From: Erysipelotrichaceae bacterium
GTDB taxonomy: Bacteria; Bacillota_I; Bacilli_A; Erysipelotrichales; Erysipelotrichaceae
DNA: 46,745 nt
NCBI GenBank assembly: GCA_016280635.1
Contig: JAEEHC010000062.1
Span: 1-46,745 of the forward strand
Reading direction: 5' to 3'
Part shown: positions 33,050 to 41,549 of the stretch, piece by piece
Position numbering within the stretch: the first letter of the stretch is position 1
How the letters are laid out: every line of letters starts with the position of its first letter
Notes under the pieces: generated by a model
The model's input: only the letters and a program-made list of their open reading frames with translations
Told to the model about the DNA's origin: nothing
The model's database searches: none
Translations under genes and position numbers: made by a program

Positions 33050-33868
33050 TTATTTCCAGATTTCTTCGATCGTCTTGCGGACCCCATCGTTCATGTTGGA
33101 TGGGCAGATCAGATCAGCGTGCTTTCTGGTTTCCGGGGTGCCGTTTTCCATTACGACGGCCAACCCGGCGGCATCGAGCATGCTGATGTCGTTTTCGGCA
33201 TCGCCAAAGGCAATGCTTTCCTCAATGGGAATGTCCATCAGCTGACAGAAGCGCTTAAGGGCCTTTCCCTTGTCAACGCCTTTGATGTTTACTTCAATGA
33301 ACAGCGGACCGGAAGAAGAAATGAGAAGTTCGGGAAAACGCTGGCTGATGGCGTCCATGACCTGTTGACGGTCAGCACCTTCAGCCAGATACAGCAGCAT
33401 CTTCTGAGCATCGCGGTGACGCTTTGCGAATGCTTCAGCGACATCATGAGCACCCTGAAAGTTAAACTGCAGACCCTTCACGGCGACTTTCTTTATATAC
33501 TCACAGATCTCGTCATTCTCATCGCCCTTGACGATCCTCTCGCCGTTGATGACAACGGTCTCAAATACCGGAAGATGCTGGATGAATCTCAGCACTTCCA
33601 AAGCCAGCTGATAAGGGATGGCATCTTCAAAGATGTATCTGTCCTGAATGTAGTCATATATGGTTCCGCCGTTGCAGCAGAGGGCGTAATTGACAAAGGG
33701 CTGACCCCGTAAAGCTTCCGGCAGTTCCCGGTGGGTGCGGCCGGTCGAAGGTAGAAATAATACGCCTTTTCTATTGATTTCTTCCAGGATCTCAGCGGTT
33801 TCAGGTGAGATGGTCTTATCATCTCTGAGCAGGGTTCCGTCTAAATCGCAGGCAATGACACGGTACAT
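33050..33868 (-). CDS. Cof-type HAD-IIB phosphatase
   Basis: This 272-residue protein starts with the nucleophile motif CDLDGTLLRDD and ends with SIAFGDAENDISML, the metal-binding HAD motif. The cap domain between them is of the IIB type. Enzymes of this group dephosphorylate sugar phosphates or flavin and pyridoxal phosphates; the substrate is not predictable. AAGGAG lies before the start. It is 49 nt downstream of the flavodiiron fusion gene on the same strand and likely shares its transcript. Confidence 0.93.
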   Translation of the reverse strand: MYRVIACDLDGTLLRDDKTISPETAEILEEINRKGVLFLPSTGRTHRELPEALRGQPFVNYALCCNGGTIYDYIQDRYIFEDAIPYQLALEVLRFIQHLPVFETVVINGERIVKGDENDEICEYIKKVAVKGLQFNFQGAHDVAEAFAKRHRDAQKMLLYLAEGADRQQVMDAISQRFPELLISSSGPLFIEVNIKGVDKGKALKRFCQLMDIPIEESIAFGDAENDISMLDAAGLAVVMENGTPETRKHADLICPSNMNDGVRKTIEEIWK

Positions 33869-33917
33869 GGTTAATTCTCCTTAAGCTGCTGCATTACAGC
33901 CGTCTTCTGTTTTCAGT

Positions 33918-35921
33918 TTACTGTTCAGCCGGTTCAAAGTCCTCAGGACCGTGATGGCAGATCGGGCAGGTGTAGTCATCGGGCAGTCTGTCGGCATCGG
34001 TTTCCTCAAAATAGCCGCATACCTTGCAGATGAAGCCGCGTTTCTTCTGAACGGTAACAGCGGGAACATATTCGAATTCTTCAGCGCCGTGCTTGCAAAG
34101 CGGGCAGATGAAGTCAGCGGGAAGTTCCTTACCCTCATAGAAATAACCGCAGACCTTACAGCGCCAGCCTTCCTTCTGTTCCGGCTCGGCTTTTTTCTTC
34201 GGCTTGATGTGAGCGTGGTAGTAACCGTAGGTGCAGCTGGGCTTTTCGGAAAGCCGGGTTGCCTCAATTACCTTGCCGACAAACAGAGTTGAAGCACCCA
34301 GATCGACGCTGTGGATGACCTCGCAGCTGAAGATGGCATTGGTGTATTCGGGAATGTAGCGGACGCTGTTGGCAGTCCGGACATCATAGGGCAGGCCAGC
34401 GAACTTATCGGTATCCTTGCCGGAATGGAAGCCGAAGCGCTCCAGCAGGGAGAAGGGCACTTCCTCAGTAAGTACTGAGACATTGAAGACGCCGGCCTCC
34501 TCGATCATCTTTCTGGTATGGTTCTGATTGATCACCGAGATGGCAACCTTCTTTTCATCACCGGCAGAAACCTGCATGGCCGTATTGATAACGCAGCCGT
34601 AATCCTTTCCATTGACTCTGGTAGTTACGATCTCCACGCCATAGGTGAAGTTGAAGAAGGCTTCGTTAGCGACTTCCAGAACATTGGAAATGACGGGAGC
34701 GGGAGCGGCAGGCTGTCTATTTGGCCTGATGTCCTGAGCAATGGTCTCAGCGAGTTCTTCCAGCTGCGGCAGGGTTTCCTTTTTGACGGCTGACCTGATG
34801 GTGATCGGTTCCTTAATGAATTCTACGCCGGGCAATTTGGAGAGCAGATCGTGCATCAGTTTGCCGCTGGTGGGACCCCAGGAACCGTTTTCCAATAAGG
34901 CAACGCGGCGGTTGCGCAGTGAGTGGTTGACGATGTCGTGCAGCAGATTCTCCATGGTCACGAAAATGCCGGCGTTATAGGTCGTGGCGGCAAAGACCAG
35001 ATGGCTGTACTTGAAGCAGGCTGCCAGGATGTGGCTGGCCGGAATGACGGAGGCGTCAAACATCTCTACCGGGATGCCCTTTTCCGATAACTTGCCGGCC
35101 AGAATGTTGGCCATGTTTTCGGTATGCCCGTAAACGGAGGCGTAAGCCAGGCAGACACCCCTGACCTCAGGACGGTAGCTGCTCCAGGCATCGTATTTCT
35201 CCAGGAAGTCACCGAAATGACTTCTCCAGACAAAGCCGTGCAGCGGGCAGACATATTTGATATCCAAAGCCGATGCTTTCTTCAGGATGCTTTGAACCTG
35301 GGGGCCGTACTTGCCGACGATGTTGGTATAGTATCTTCTGGCTTCATCAAGATAATCGCGGAAGAAGTCGACTTCATCGGCAAACAGATGGCCGTTAAGA
35401 GCACCGAAGGTGCCGAAGGCATCAGCGGTAAAGAGGATGCCGTCTGTCTTGTCGTAGCTCATCATGACTTCCGGCCAATGGACCATCGGAGCGTTGACGA
35501 AGGTCAGCTCATGCCTGCCGGTACTGAGGGTGTCACCTTCGCTGACGGTCTTGATGTGCTGAGACATGTCAGTATCGAAGAACTGGCTGATCAGAGCGGC
35601 AATCTTGCCGTTGCAGACGATGGTTACCTCAGGATGGCGCTGATATAGGGCTTCCAGAGTAGCGGCATGGTCAGGCTCCATGTGATGGACGACCAGATAA
35701 TCGAGCTTACGGTCACCCAGACCATAGGCCACGTTTTCCAGAAACTGGACTTCTACGGCATGGTCACAGGTATCGAACAGTACCGTCTTTTCATCCAGCA
35801 GCAGATATGAATTGTAGGAAACGCCATTGGGAACATCATAGACGCCCTCAAAGCAGAACAGTCGGCGGTCATCGGCTCCAACCCAGAGCAGATCGTCGAG
35901 AACCTTACGGGTATTATGCAT
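33918..35921 (-). CDS. Flavodiiron protein fused to flavin reductase and two rubredoxin domains
   Basis: This 667-residue protein is a four-part fusion. The diiron domain (1-250) has all ligands: His80, Glu82, Asp84, His85, His148, Asp167 and His228. A flavodoxin-like FMN domain follows (about 255-395, YASVYGHTENMA, TYNAGIF). Residues about 415-565 form a flavin reductase-like domain (INTAMQVSAGDEKKVAISVI). Two rubredoxins end it, each with two CxxC pairs (CKVCGYFYEG...CPLCKHG and CKVCGYFEET...CPICHHG). Flavodiiron enzymes reduce oxygen to water or nitric oxide to nitrous oxide. The fusion would bring the electron chain into one polypeptide. AGGAGG precedes the start. Confidence 0.93.
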   Translation of the reverse strand: MHNTRKVLDDLLWVGADDRRLFCFEGVYDVPNGVSYNSYLLLDEKTVLFDTCDHAVEVQFLENVAYGLGDRKLDYLVVHHMEPDHAATLEALYQRHPEVTIVCNGKIAALISQFFDTDMSQHIKTVSEGDTLSTGRHELTFVNAPMVHWPEVMMSYDKTDGILFTADAFGTFGALNGHLFADEVDFFRDYLDEARRYYTNIVGKYGPQVQSILKKASALDIKYVCPLHGFVWRSHFGDFLEKYDAWSSYRPEVRGVCLAYASVYGHTENMANILAGKLSEKGIPVEMFDASVIPASHILAACFKYSHLVFAATTYNAGIFVTMENLLHDIVNHSLRNRRVALLENGSWGPTSGKLMHDLLSKLPGVEFIKEPITIRSAVKKETLPQLEELAETIAQDIRPNRQPAAPAPVISNVLEVANEAFFNFTYGVEIVTTRVNGKDYGCVINTAMQVSAGDEKKVAISVINQNHTRKMIEEAGVFNVSVLTEEVPFSLLERFGFHSGKDTDKFAGLPYDVRTANSVRYIPEYTNAIFSCEVIHSVDLGASTLFVGKVIEATRLSEKPSCTYGYYHAHIKPKKKAEPEQKEGWRCKVCGYFYEGKELPADFICPLCKHGAEEFEYVPAVTVQKKRGFICKVCGYFEETDADRLPDDYTCPICHHGPEDFEPAEQ

Positions 35922-36014
35922 TAAAATTCCTCCTGTATGACAATTCCATTTTACTTCATCAACCTCTCATTTAACAGTTTTACGCTCCTTATTTGGCAGT
36001 GGTTTTTTCTTTTC

Positions 36015-36044
36015 TTATCAGGATCATGGTGTTTGGTTTATAAT
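36015..36044 (+). promoter_or_regulatory. Promoter for rlmI, directly abutting the start codon
   Basis: TTATCA (36015-36020), an 18-nt spacer and a perfect TATAAT (36039-36044) end 6 nt before the ATG at 36051. The transcript would be leaderless or nearly so. Confidence 0.55.
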
Positions 36045-36050
36045 ACACTT

Positions 36051-37265
36051 ATGTTTGGAAATGTCGTTGTATCAGATAAGGGAAAACCGTTTCTTCTGGC
36101 CGGTCAGCTCTGGATGTACCGCAACAATCTGCTAAGCTGCGACAGTACGATAGCTGACGGTGATATCGTACGGATCATCGGTGAAGATGGAAAGTACATC
36201 GCCAGCGGTTTTTATTCGGCCTTAAGCCATGTTGCCGTCCGTATCATCAGCCGTGATGAAGAAGAAACATTTGATGAACAGTTCTGGCTCAGTCGGATCG
36301 CAAAATCCCTGGATTACCGTCGGAAGGTCATGAGTGATCAGTTCGATAACTGCCGGATCATCTATGGTGAAGCGGATGGCCTGCCCGGCTGGACAGTCGA
36401 CCGCTATAATGACATCCTGGTTTCTCAGATCAGCTGCTCAGGGGTGGAAAAGTGCCGGGAGATGCTGTTTGGATTGCTGAAGGAGGCATTTAGTCAGCAC
36501 GGTACTGAAATTAAGGCCATTTATCAGCGCAATGACATCAGGGTCAGAGAAAAGGAAGGCCTTCCCATGTATAAGGGCTTTTACGGTAATGCTGACCTGC
36601 CGACTACCACGGTGATCCGGGAAAACGGCATCCTGATCAGTGTTGATTTTGAAAACGGTCAGAAGACCGGCTATTTCCTGGATCAGAAGTTCAATCGCCT
36701 TTATCTGCAGAATATCGCTTCCGGTCGGCGTGTCCTTGACTGCTTCTGCCATACCGGAGGTTTTGCCCTTAATGCGGCCAAGGGCGGTGCTGAAGCGGTG
36801 ACGGCGGTAGATGTTTCAAAGGGTGCGCTTCAACAGGGTTATCTCAATGCCCTGAAGAACGGACTGGAAAAGCGCATCGAATTCGTGCAGGATGATGTCT
36901 TTGCTTATCTGGATAAGTGCCGGCGCGGGCAGTATGATCTGATCATCCTTGACCCTCCCGCCTTTACCAAGAGCCGCAGGACCGTAGAGCACGCCTATCA
37001 GGGTTATCTGCAGATCAACCGCAAGGCCATGAATCTTTTGGATGACGGCGGCTGTCTGATCAGCTGTTCCTGTTCACGGTTCATGGAAAGGGATAATTTC
37101 AAAAAAATGCTTAGGGAAGCGGCCGAACTTGAGGGAGTAAGCTTTGAAACGGTTGAAGAGCGTTCCCAGAGTCCCGACCATCCAGTCTTGGCAGAAAACG
37201 GCGAAACTGATTATCTGAAGTTCTATGTTCTGAAGATCAGAAGAAGGGAAGAGCATCATGGTTAA
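36051..37265 (+). CDS. rlmI: 23S rRNA methyltransferase of the RlmI family
   Basis: This 404-residue protein has an N-terminal PUA domain (GQLWMYRNNLL, DIVRIIGEDGKYIASGFYS). A class I SAM-dependent methyltransferase follows: GRRVLDCFCHTGGFAL near residues 225-240, LDPPAFTKSR, and the catalytic-type CSCSRFM. RlmI makes 5-methylcytosine at 23S rRNA position 1962. The frame is open further upstream to 35937, but the domain begins at MFGNVVV and no ribosome binding site exists for either start. It overlaps the next HAD gene by 8 nt. Confidence 0.92.
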   Translation: MFGNVVVSDKGKPFLLAGQLWMYRNNLLSCDSTIADGDIVRIIGEDGKYIASGFYSALSHVAVRIISRDEEETFDEQFWLSRIAKSLDYRRKVMSDQFDNCRIIYGEADGLPGWTVDRYNDILVSQISCSGVEKCREMLFGLLKEAFSQHGTEIKAIYQRNDIRVREKEGLPMYKGFYGNADLPTTTVIRENGILISVDFENGQKTGYFLDQKFNRLYLQNIASGRRVLDCFCHTGGFALNAAKGGAEAVTAVDVSKGALQQGYLNALKNGLEKRIEFVQDDVFAYLDKCRRGQYDLIILDPPAFTKSRRTVEHAYQGYLQINRKAMNLLDDGGCLISCSCSRFMERDNFKKMLREAAELEGVSFETVEERSQSPDHPVLAENGETDYLKFYVLKIRRREEHHG

Positions 37266-38028
37266 AGTGATCTTCTTTGATCTGGACGGCACGGTGCTTT
37301 CCCATACCGGAGAGCCGGTAAGAGAATCGACCAGACAGGCGCTGAGAGAACTGGGCAAAAAAGGGATAAAGCGCATCTGCTGCACGGGAAGAAACATCGG
37401 TGAGCTTGCCGGTTTTGATTTGCACGGTCTGGAATTTGACGGCTATTATACCGATAACGGACAGGCTTTCTATGATTCGAAACTAAACCCGGTATCTTTC
37501 CGCTTTCTGAGTGAGCAGCAGGCTGATGAACTGGTCCGCTTCTTTGACCTGAAGCTAATGCCCACACTGCTGGCTACCCAGGAAAAGCTGATACTGAATT
37601 ATCTCAACGATGATGTCCGTCAGGTACTGGCCCGCATTGACATACCGGTTTATGAAGAAGGCCGGTACAATGGTGAAAGACTGCTTAATGGAGTGGTTTA
37701 TGCCCCGCAAGAGCAGGAAAAACTGATCAGCCGTTATCTTCCCAATGCCATCCTGGCCCGATGGGATGAACAGGCCGCTGACATCGTCTACAACCCCGGC
37801 GGCAAGGCGGACGCTCTGGAAGAGTACCTTAAGAAAAACGGACTGACCAGACAGCAGGTGGTAGCTTTTGGCGACAGTTATAATGATAAAAGCATGCTGC
37901 AGGCTGCTGGTATAGCTGTTGCCATGGGAAACAGCGTGGCGGAGCTCAAAGAGGTAGCCGACTATGTCGCTCCCCACATCGATGAGGGCGGAGTCTATGA
38001 GGCACTGCGTCATTTGAAACTTATCTGA
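37258..38028 (+). CDS. Cof-type HAD-IIB phosphatase
   Basis: This 256-residue protein has FFDLDGTVLSHTG at the N-terminus and VAFGDSYNDKSML near residue 205, with a IIB cap between. It is a second phosphatase of the same family as the one at 33050-33868, but the two are clearly diverged. It overlaps rlmI by 8 nt and is followed by a terminator. The substrate is unknown. Confidence 0.92.
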   Translation: MVKVIFFDLDGTVLSHTGEPVRESTRQALRELGKKGIKRICCTGRNIGELAGFDLHGLEFDGYYTDNGQAFYDSKLNPVSFRFLSEQQADELVRFFDLKLMPTLLATQEKLILNYLNDDVRQVLARIDIPVYEEGRYNGERLLNGVVYAPQEQEKLISRYLPNAILARWDEQAADIVYNPGGKADALEEYLKKNGLTRQQVVAFGDSYNDKSMLQAAGIAVAMGNSVAELKEVADYVAPHIDEGGVYEALRHLKLI

Positions 38029-38058
38029 AGGTAAAATAAAAGAGGAAAAATACTTTAT

Positions 38059-38099
38059 GGGAAGTTGTGAATTTAATCACTTTCTTCCCTTTCTTTTTT
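38059..38099 (+). terminator. Terminator after the HAD gene
   Basis: GGGAAG/CTTCCC (38059-38064 with 38084-38089) with an inner GTGA/TCAC helix, followed by TTTCTTTTTT. Confidence 0.7.
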
Positions 38100-38123
38100 A
38101 TCGTAAGAGAGAAGGTGATGTTA

Positions 38124-38129
38124 TATAAT
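38124..38129 (+). promoter_or_regulatory. -10 box for the surface protease gene
   Basis: Perfect TATAAT about 24 nt before the start; no convincing -35 is seen. Confidence 0.45.
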
Positions 38130-38152
38130 GTACTTAAAGTAAAGGGAGAAAA

Positions 38153-41100
38153 ATGCATATGATGAAAAAATTGATGTTATCATTAATGTCTTTCCTTTTA
38201 GGCGTATCCTTACTGGTATCTCAGGCCATGATCACTACAGCTAAGGCGCGGGATCTTGACAAAGACCTGCTCACTGAAATACCGGGACTGGTGCTGGAAG
38301 AAGGAGAGTACCGAAGAAGAGGCAGTGACCCTGAGGACGGCTATGCCTATGCCTATATTGATGACGGCATTGACAACAGCCAGCTGCTTCACCAAAATGC
38401 CACCCCTCAGGGAGTTGAATATCTGGCCTCCAGCTACTCACTGGTCAGTAATGGCTATGTTACCAGTGTCAAGAATCAGAATCCCTACGGCACCTGCTGG
38501 ACTTTCGCGGCCATGGCGTCAGCGGAAAGCGGCATCAAGAAGAAATATGGGACGACAACTGACCTGGCTGAGCTTCAGCTGGCTTATTTCTGGTATAACT
38601 GCTATCAGAAGGCTGATCAGCTTAGTCTGATCACTAATGACGGCAACCAGACATCTTCCCCCCGTGACACCCTTGACATGGGCGGCAACAGCCGCTGGGC
38701 CACATTGGCTCTGGCCAGTGGTATCGGCCTGTCCAACGAAAGTTCCTATCCATATGGGAATGCCGCTTCCTATGTTTCCAGCGGCACTTCAGCAGCCTGC
38801 TACAATACCACCTACCGGCTCAGGTCGGCAAGATGGCTGAACATGTCGGAAAAGGATGTCATCAAGCAGACCTTGCTTGACTATGGCGCGCTGGCGACTT
38901 CCTATTACCACAACGATGCCTATTATAATAGCAATACCTATTCTTACTATCAGAACGCAACTGATAGTACCAACCACGCTGTTACGCTGGTGGGCTGGGA
39001 CGATAACTATGCAGTCTCAAATTTCAATTCTTCTGCCCGGCCTAGCTCAAAGGGCGCCTGGCTGATCAAGAACAGCTGGGGCACTGGCTGGGGTAACGGC
39101 GGTTATTTCTGGATCTCCTATGAAGATCCCAGCATTAAGGATAACATTGCTGTCTTCTTTGAGGTCGAAACTGATGCGTCATACGCTTCCACAACTTCAA
39201 ATCTGTATCAGTATGATGGCAGCATGCTGCTGGCATCGGTAACAATGCCTTCAACAACCGCCTATCAGTCCAATATCTATACGGCAAAGTACAATAATGA
39301 AGTCCTTACGGATGTCGGCTTCATTACTGCGCAGGCAGACATGGACTATACTGTCTACATCTATACTAATGTTTCCGGTCTTCCGAGGTCAGGAAATCTG
39401 GCTGTTGAACAGAGCGGACATGTCAGCGATGCCGGCTATCACCTGATCAAGCTGAATGAGACGGTGAACCTCACCAAAAACCAGAAGTATTCAGTCATCA
39501 TCAAATTCACCAATTCCAGCAATGTCAAACTGTGGGTAGATACGAATTCGTCACAGGTTTTTGATAATGAAACCGGTCTGACCTGTTCCATCTACAACGA
39601 CGTCAGCAACGACCTGAGTTATATCAGTTCCAACGGCAGCAGCTGGCAGGATCTCTGTTCGACTCTGTCCTGTACCGTCCGGATCAAGGCCATCACCAGG
39701 GTCGTGCAGATGTATGAGATCCGGTTCGTCAATTATGACGGCAGCCTCTTACAGAGCTTACAGGTAGCATCCGGTCAGACGCCGGTCTATACCGGGTCTA
39801 CTCCTACTAGAGCAGCAACGGCTCAGTACACCTACAGCTTTGCCGGCTGGAGCCCGTCAATCGTTCCGGCAAGCGCCAACGCTACCTATACGGCTACCTA
39901 TAATCAGACCGTCAATAAGTACACCATTACCTGGAAGAACTATGACGGCACGGTTCTCAGAACTGACCAGGTCGCCTATGGACAGACACCTTTCTATAGC
40001 GGAGCCACGCCTGTACGGCCTTCATCAGCCCAATATGACTACACCTTCACCGGCTGGAGTCCGACGGTGACGGCAGTAACATCTGACAAAACCTACACGG
40101 CCACCTATTCATCCACTGTACGAAAATATACCATCAGATTTGTCAACTACGACGGCAGCCTGCTGCAGAGCCTTCAGGTCGCCTACGGATCGACCCCATC
40201 TTATACCGGACCGACGCCAGGCAAGCCTTCAACGGATCAGTATGAATACACCTTCTCCGGTTGGAGTCCGGCAATCGCCGCGGTTACGACTGACAAGACC
40301 TATACCGCAACCTATGACTCACAGGTCAGAAAGTATCTGATCGAGTTCTTCAACTATGATGGTGAACTGCTGCAGAGCGGAATGGTCAGTTATGGCGAGA
40401 TGCCGGTCTACAGCGGACCGATGCCGACCAGGCCGGGGGAAGAAGGCGACGAATATGAATTCATCGGCTGGTATCCGCAATTGACGGCAGTCAGCGGACC
40501 GGCCAGTTATACCGCCCGCTTCCGGGTCGTCCTGAAGGAGACGGTAGTCATCACCTCGCTGGAAAACGGCGGAACTGACCAGGGCATAATCGTAAACTAT
40601 GCTGGCAGCGTATTCGCGGAGAGATATGAGATCCAGGTCTCAGAAGACGGGGAGAACTGGCAGACGCTTACCGATGAGCAGACCGAGACCAGCTATCTTG
40701 ATGAATCCGCAACCTGGATGGGCAGGACTTACTACTACCGGGTCAGAAGCGAGGCACAGGGACGCTGGAGCGATTATTCTGAAGTACACTCGCTGATGAG
40801 GAATCCCTTTGTCGATGTACCGGAAGAAACGGAAGACTTTGTACATGTCGCCTGGGCCTACAATAACGGCATTGTCAATGGCCTGTCCTCTGACCATACC
40901 CTGTTCGGACTTGGCGGCTACTGCACCAGAACCCAGTTCTGCATCATGCTCTGGAAGATGAACCATAAACCATCGACTGCCGGCATGAGCTGTCCATTTA
41001 CCGATCTGGGCGGCCTCTCAGCCAATAACAAGAAAGGCATCATCTGGTGCTATAACCAGAAGATCGTCAACGGAACCAGCGCCACGACCTTTGCCCCCAA

Positions 41101-41368
41101 TGGCAACATTACCAGAGCACAGCTGGCGATCATGGTCTGGAAGATGGCCGGACAGCCCAAGGTGACCGGCATGAGCTGCCCATACACCGATCTGGCTAGT
41201 CTGTCAGCAAATAACCAGAAAGCGGTCATCTGGTGCTACAATAACGGTCTGATCGACAGTATCACCGGAACTCAGTTTGCTCCCTCTACCAAGGGAACCA
41301 GAGCGCTGCTGACGGAAATGCTGTACGGGTGTGAGCAGGTACTGCATATATTTGGAAACAGCCAATAA
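38153..41368 (+). CDS. Large surface papain-like cysteine protease with repeats and SLH domains
   Basis: This 1071-residue protein has a signal peptide (residues 1-31). A C1 peptidase domain (about 85-345) follows with oxyanion Gln109, nucleophile Cys115 (PYGTCWTFA), His275 (TNHAVTLVGW) and Asn307 (KNSWGTGW). Next is a lectin-like domain typical of such proteases (about 346-515), then four exact 69-residue InlB-like repeats (521-796), an Fn3-like domain (about 800-882) and three SLH modules (about 884-1065). SLH domains bind cell wall polymers, so the protease is displayed on the surface. GGGAG precedes three near in-frame ATGs (38153, 38159, 38162); the first is used. Host or dietary protein cleavage is inference. 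Confidence 0.93.
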   Translation: MHMMKKLMLSLMSFLLGVSLLVSQAMITTAKARDLDKDLLTEIPGLVLEEGEYRRRGSDPEDGYAYAYIDDGIDNSQLLHQNATPQGVEYLASSYSLVSNGYVTSVKNQNPYGTCWTFAAMASAESGIKKKYGTTTDLAELQLAYFWYNCYQKADQLSLITNDGNQTSSPRDTLDMGGNSRWATLALASGIGLSNESSYPYGNAASYVSSGTSAACYNTTYRLRSARWLNMSEKDVIKQTLLDYGALATSYYHNDAYYNSNTYSYYQNATDSTNHAVTLVGWDDNYAVSNFNSSARPSSKGAWLIKNSWGTGWGNGGYFWISYEDPSIKDNIAVFFEVETDASYASTTSNLYQYDGSMLLASVTMPSTTAYQSNIYTAKYNNEVLTDVGFITAQADMDYTVYIYTNVSGLPRSGNLAVEQSGHVSDAGYHLIKLNETVNLTKNQKYSVIIKFTNSSNVKLWVDTNSSQVFDNETGLTCSIYNDVSNDLSYISSNGSSWQDLCSTLSCTVRIKAITRVVQMYEIRFVNYDGSLLQSLQVASGQTPVYTGSTPTRAATAQYTYSFAGWSPSIVPASANATYTATYNQTVNKYTITWKNYDGTVLRTDQVAYGQTPFYSGATPVRPSSAQYDYTFTGWSPTVTAVTSDKTYTATYSSTVRKYTIRFVNYDGSLLQSLQVAYGSTPSYTGPTPGKPSTDQYEYTFSGWSPAIAAVTTDKTYTATYDSQVRKYLIEFFNYDGELLQSGMVSYGEMPVYSGPMPTRPGEEGDEYEFIGWYPQLTAVSGPASYTARFRVVLKETVVITSLENGGTDQGIIVNYAGSVFAERYEIQVSEDGENWQTLTDEQTETSYLDESATWMGRTYYYRVRSEAQGRWSDYSEVHSLMRNPFVDVPEETEDFVHVAWAYNNGIVNGLSSDHTLFGLGGYCTRTQFCIMLWKMNHKPSTAGMSCPFTDLGGLSANNKKGIIWCYNQKIVNGTSATTFAPNGNITRAQLAIMVWKMAGQPKVTGMSCPYTDLASLSANNQKAVIWCYNNGLIDSITGTQFAPSTKGTRALLTEMLYGCEQVLHIFGNSQ
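39713..40540 (+). repeat. Four tandem 207-bp units encoding InlB-like repeats
   Basis: Unit starts at 39713, 39920, 40127 and 40334 are exactly 207 bp (69 codons) apart. Each has the consensus YxIxFxNYDGxLLQS...YGxTPxYxGxTP...YxYTFxGWSP...TYTATY. The equal length suggests duplication; units 1 and 3 are most alike, unit 4 most diverged. Confidence 0.9.
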
Positions 41369-41388
41369 GACATAATTGTACCGAAATG

Positions 41389-41422
41389 AGGGCGCCGGAT
41401 GAGAATCCGGCCCCCTTTTTTT
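41389..41422 (+). terminator. Terminator after the surface protease gene
   Basis: A GC-rich stem GCCGGAT/ATCCGGC (41394-41400 with 41405-41411) with loop GAGA and outer G/C pairs, then seven T. Confidence 0.9.
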
Positions 41423-41484
41423 GTCCCGATAATAAGACGATATTCATATACCGGAAATATTTACTAATGAGCAGGGCATTATGA

Positions 41485-41513
41485 TTGACATTTCATGATA
41501 ATGTGCACATAAT
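41485..41513 (+). promoter_or_regulatory. Promoter of the crp-ABC operon with an overlapping inverted repeat
   Basis: A perfect TTGACA (41485-41490), a 17-nt spacer and CATAAT (41508-41513). An inverted repeat ATTATGAT/ATGATAAT (41478-41485 with 41495-41502, 7 of 8 matching, 9-nt gap) overlaps the -35 and could be a Crp-type operator. Confidence 0.65.
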
Positions 41514-41549
41514 GAGGACGAAATTGTTTCAAATGGTACAGAATAGGCT

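Noticed and set aside
39713-40540. CRISPR-like repeats
   Set aside because: The units are 207 bp, in frame and coding; there are no short repeats with unique spacers.
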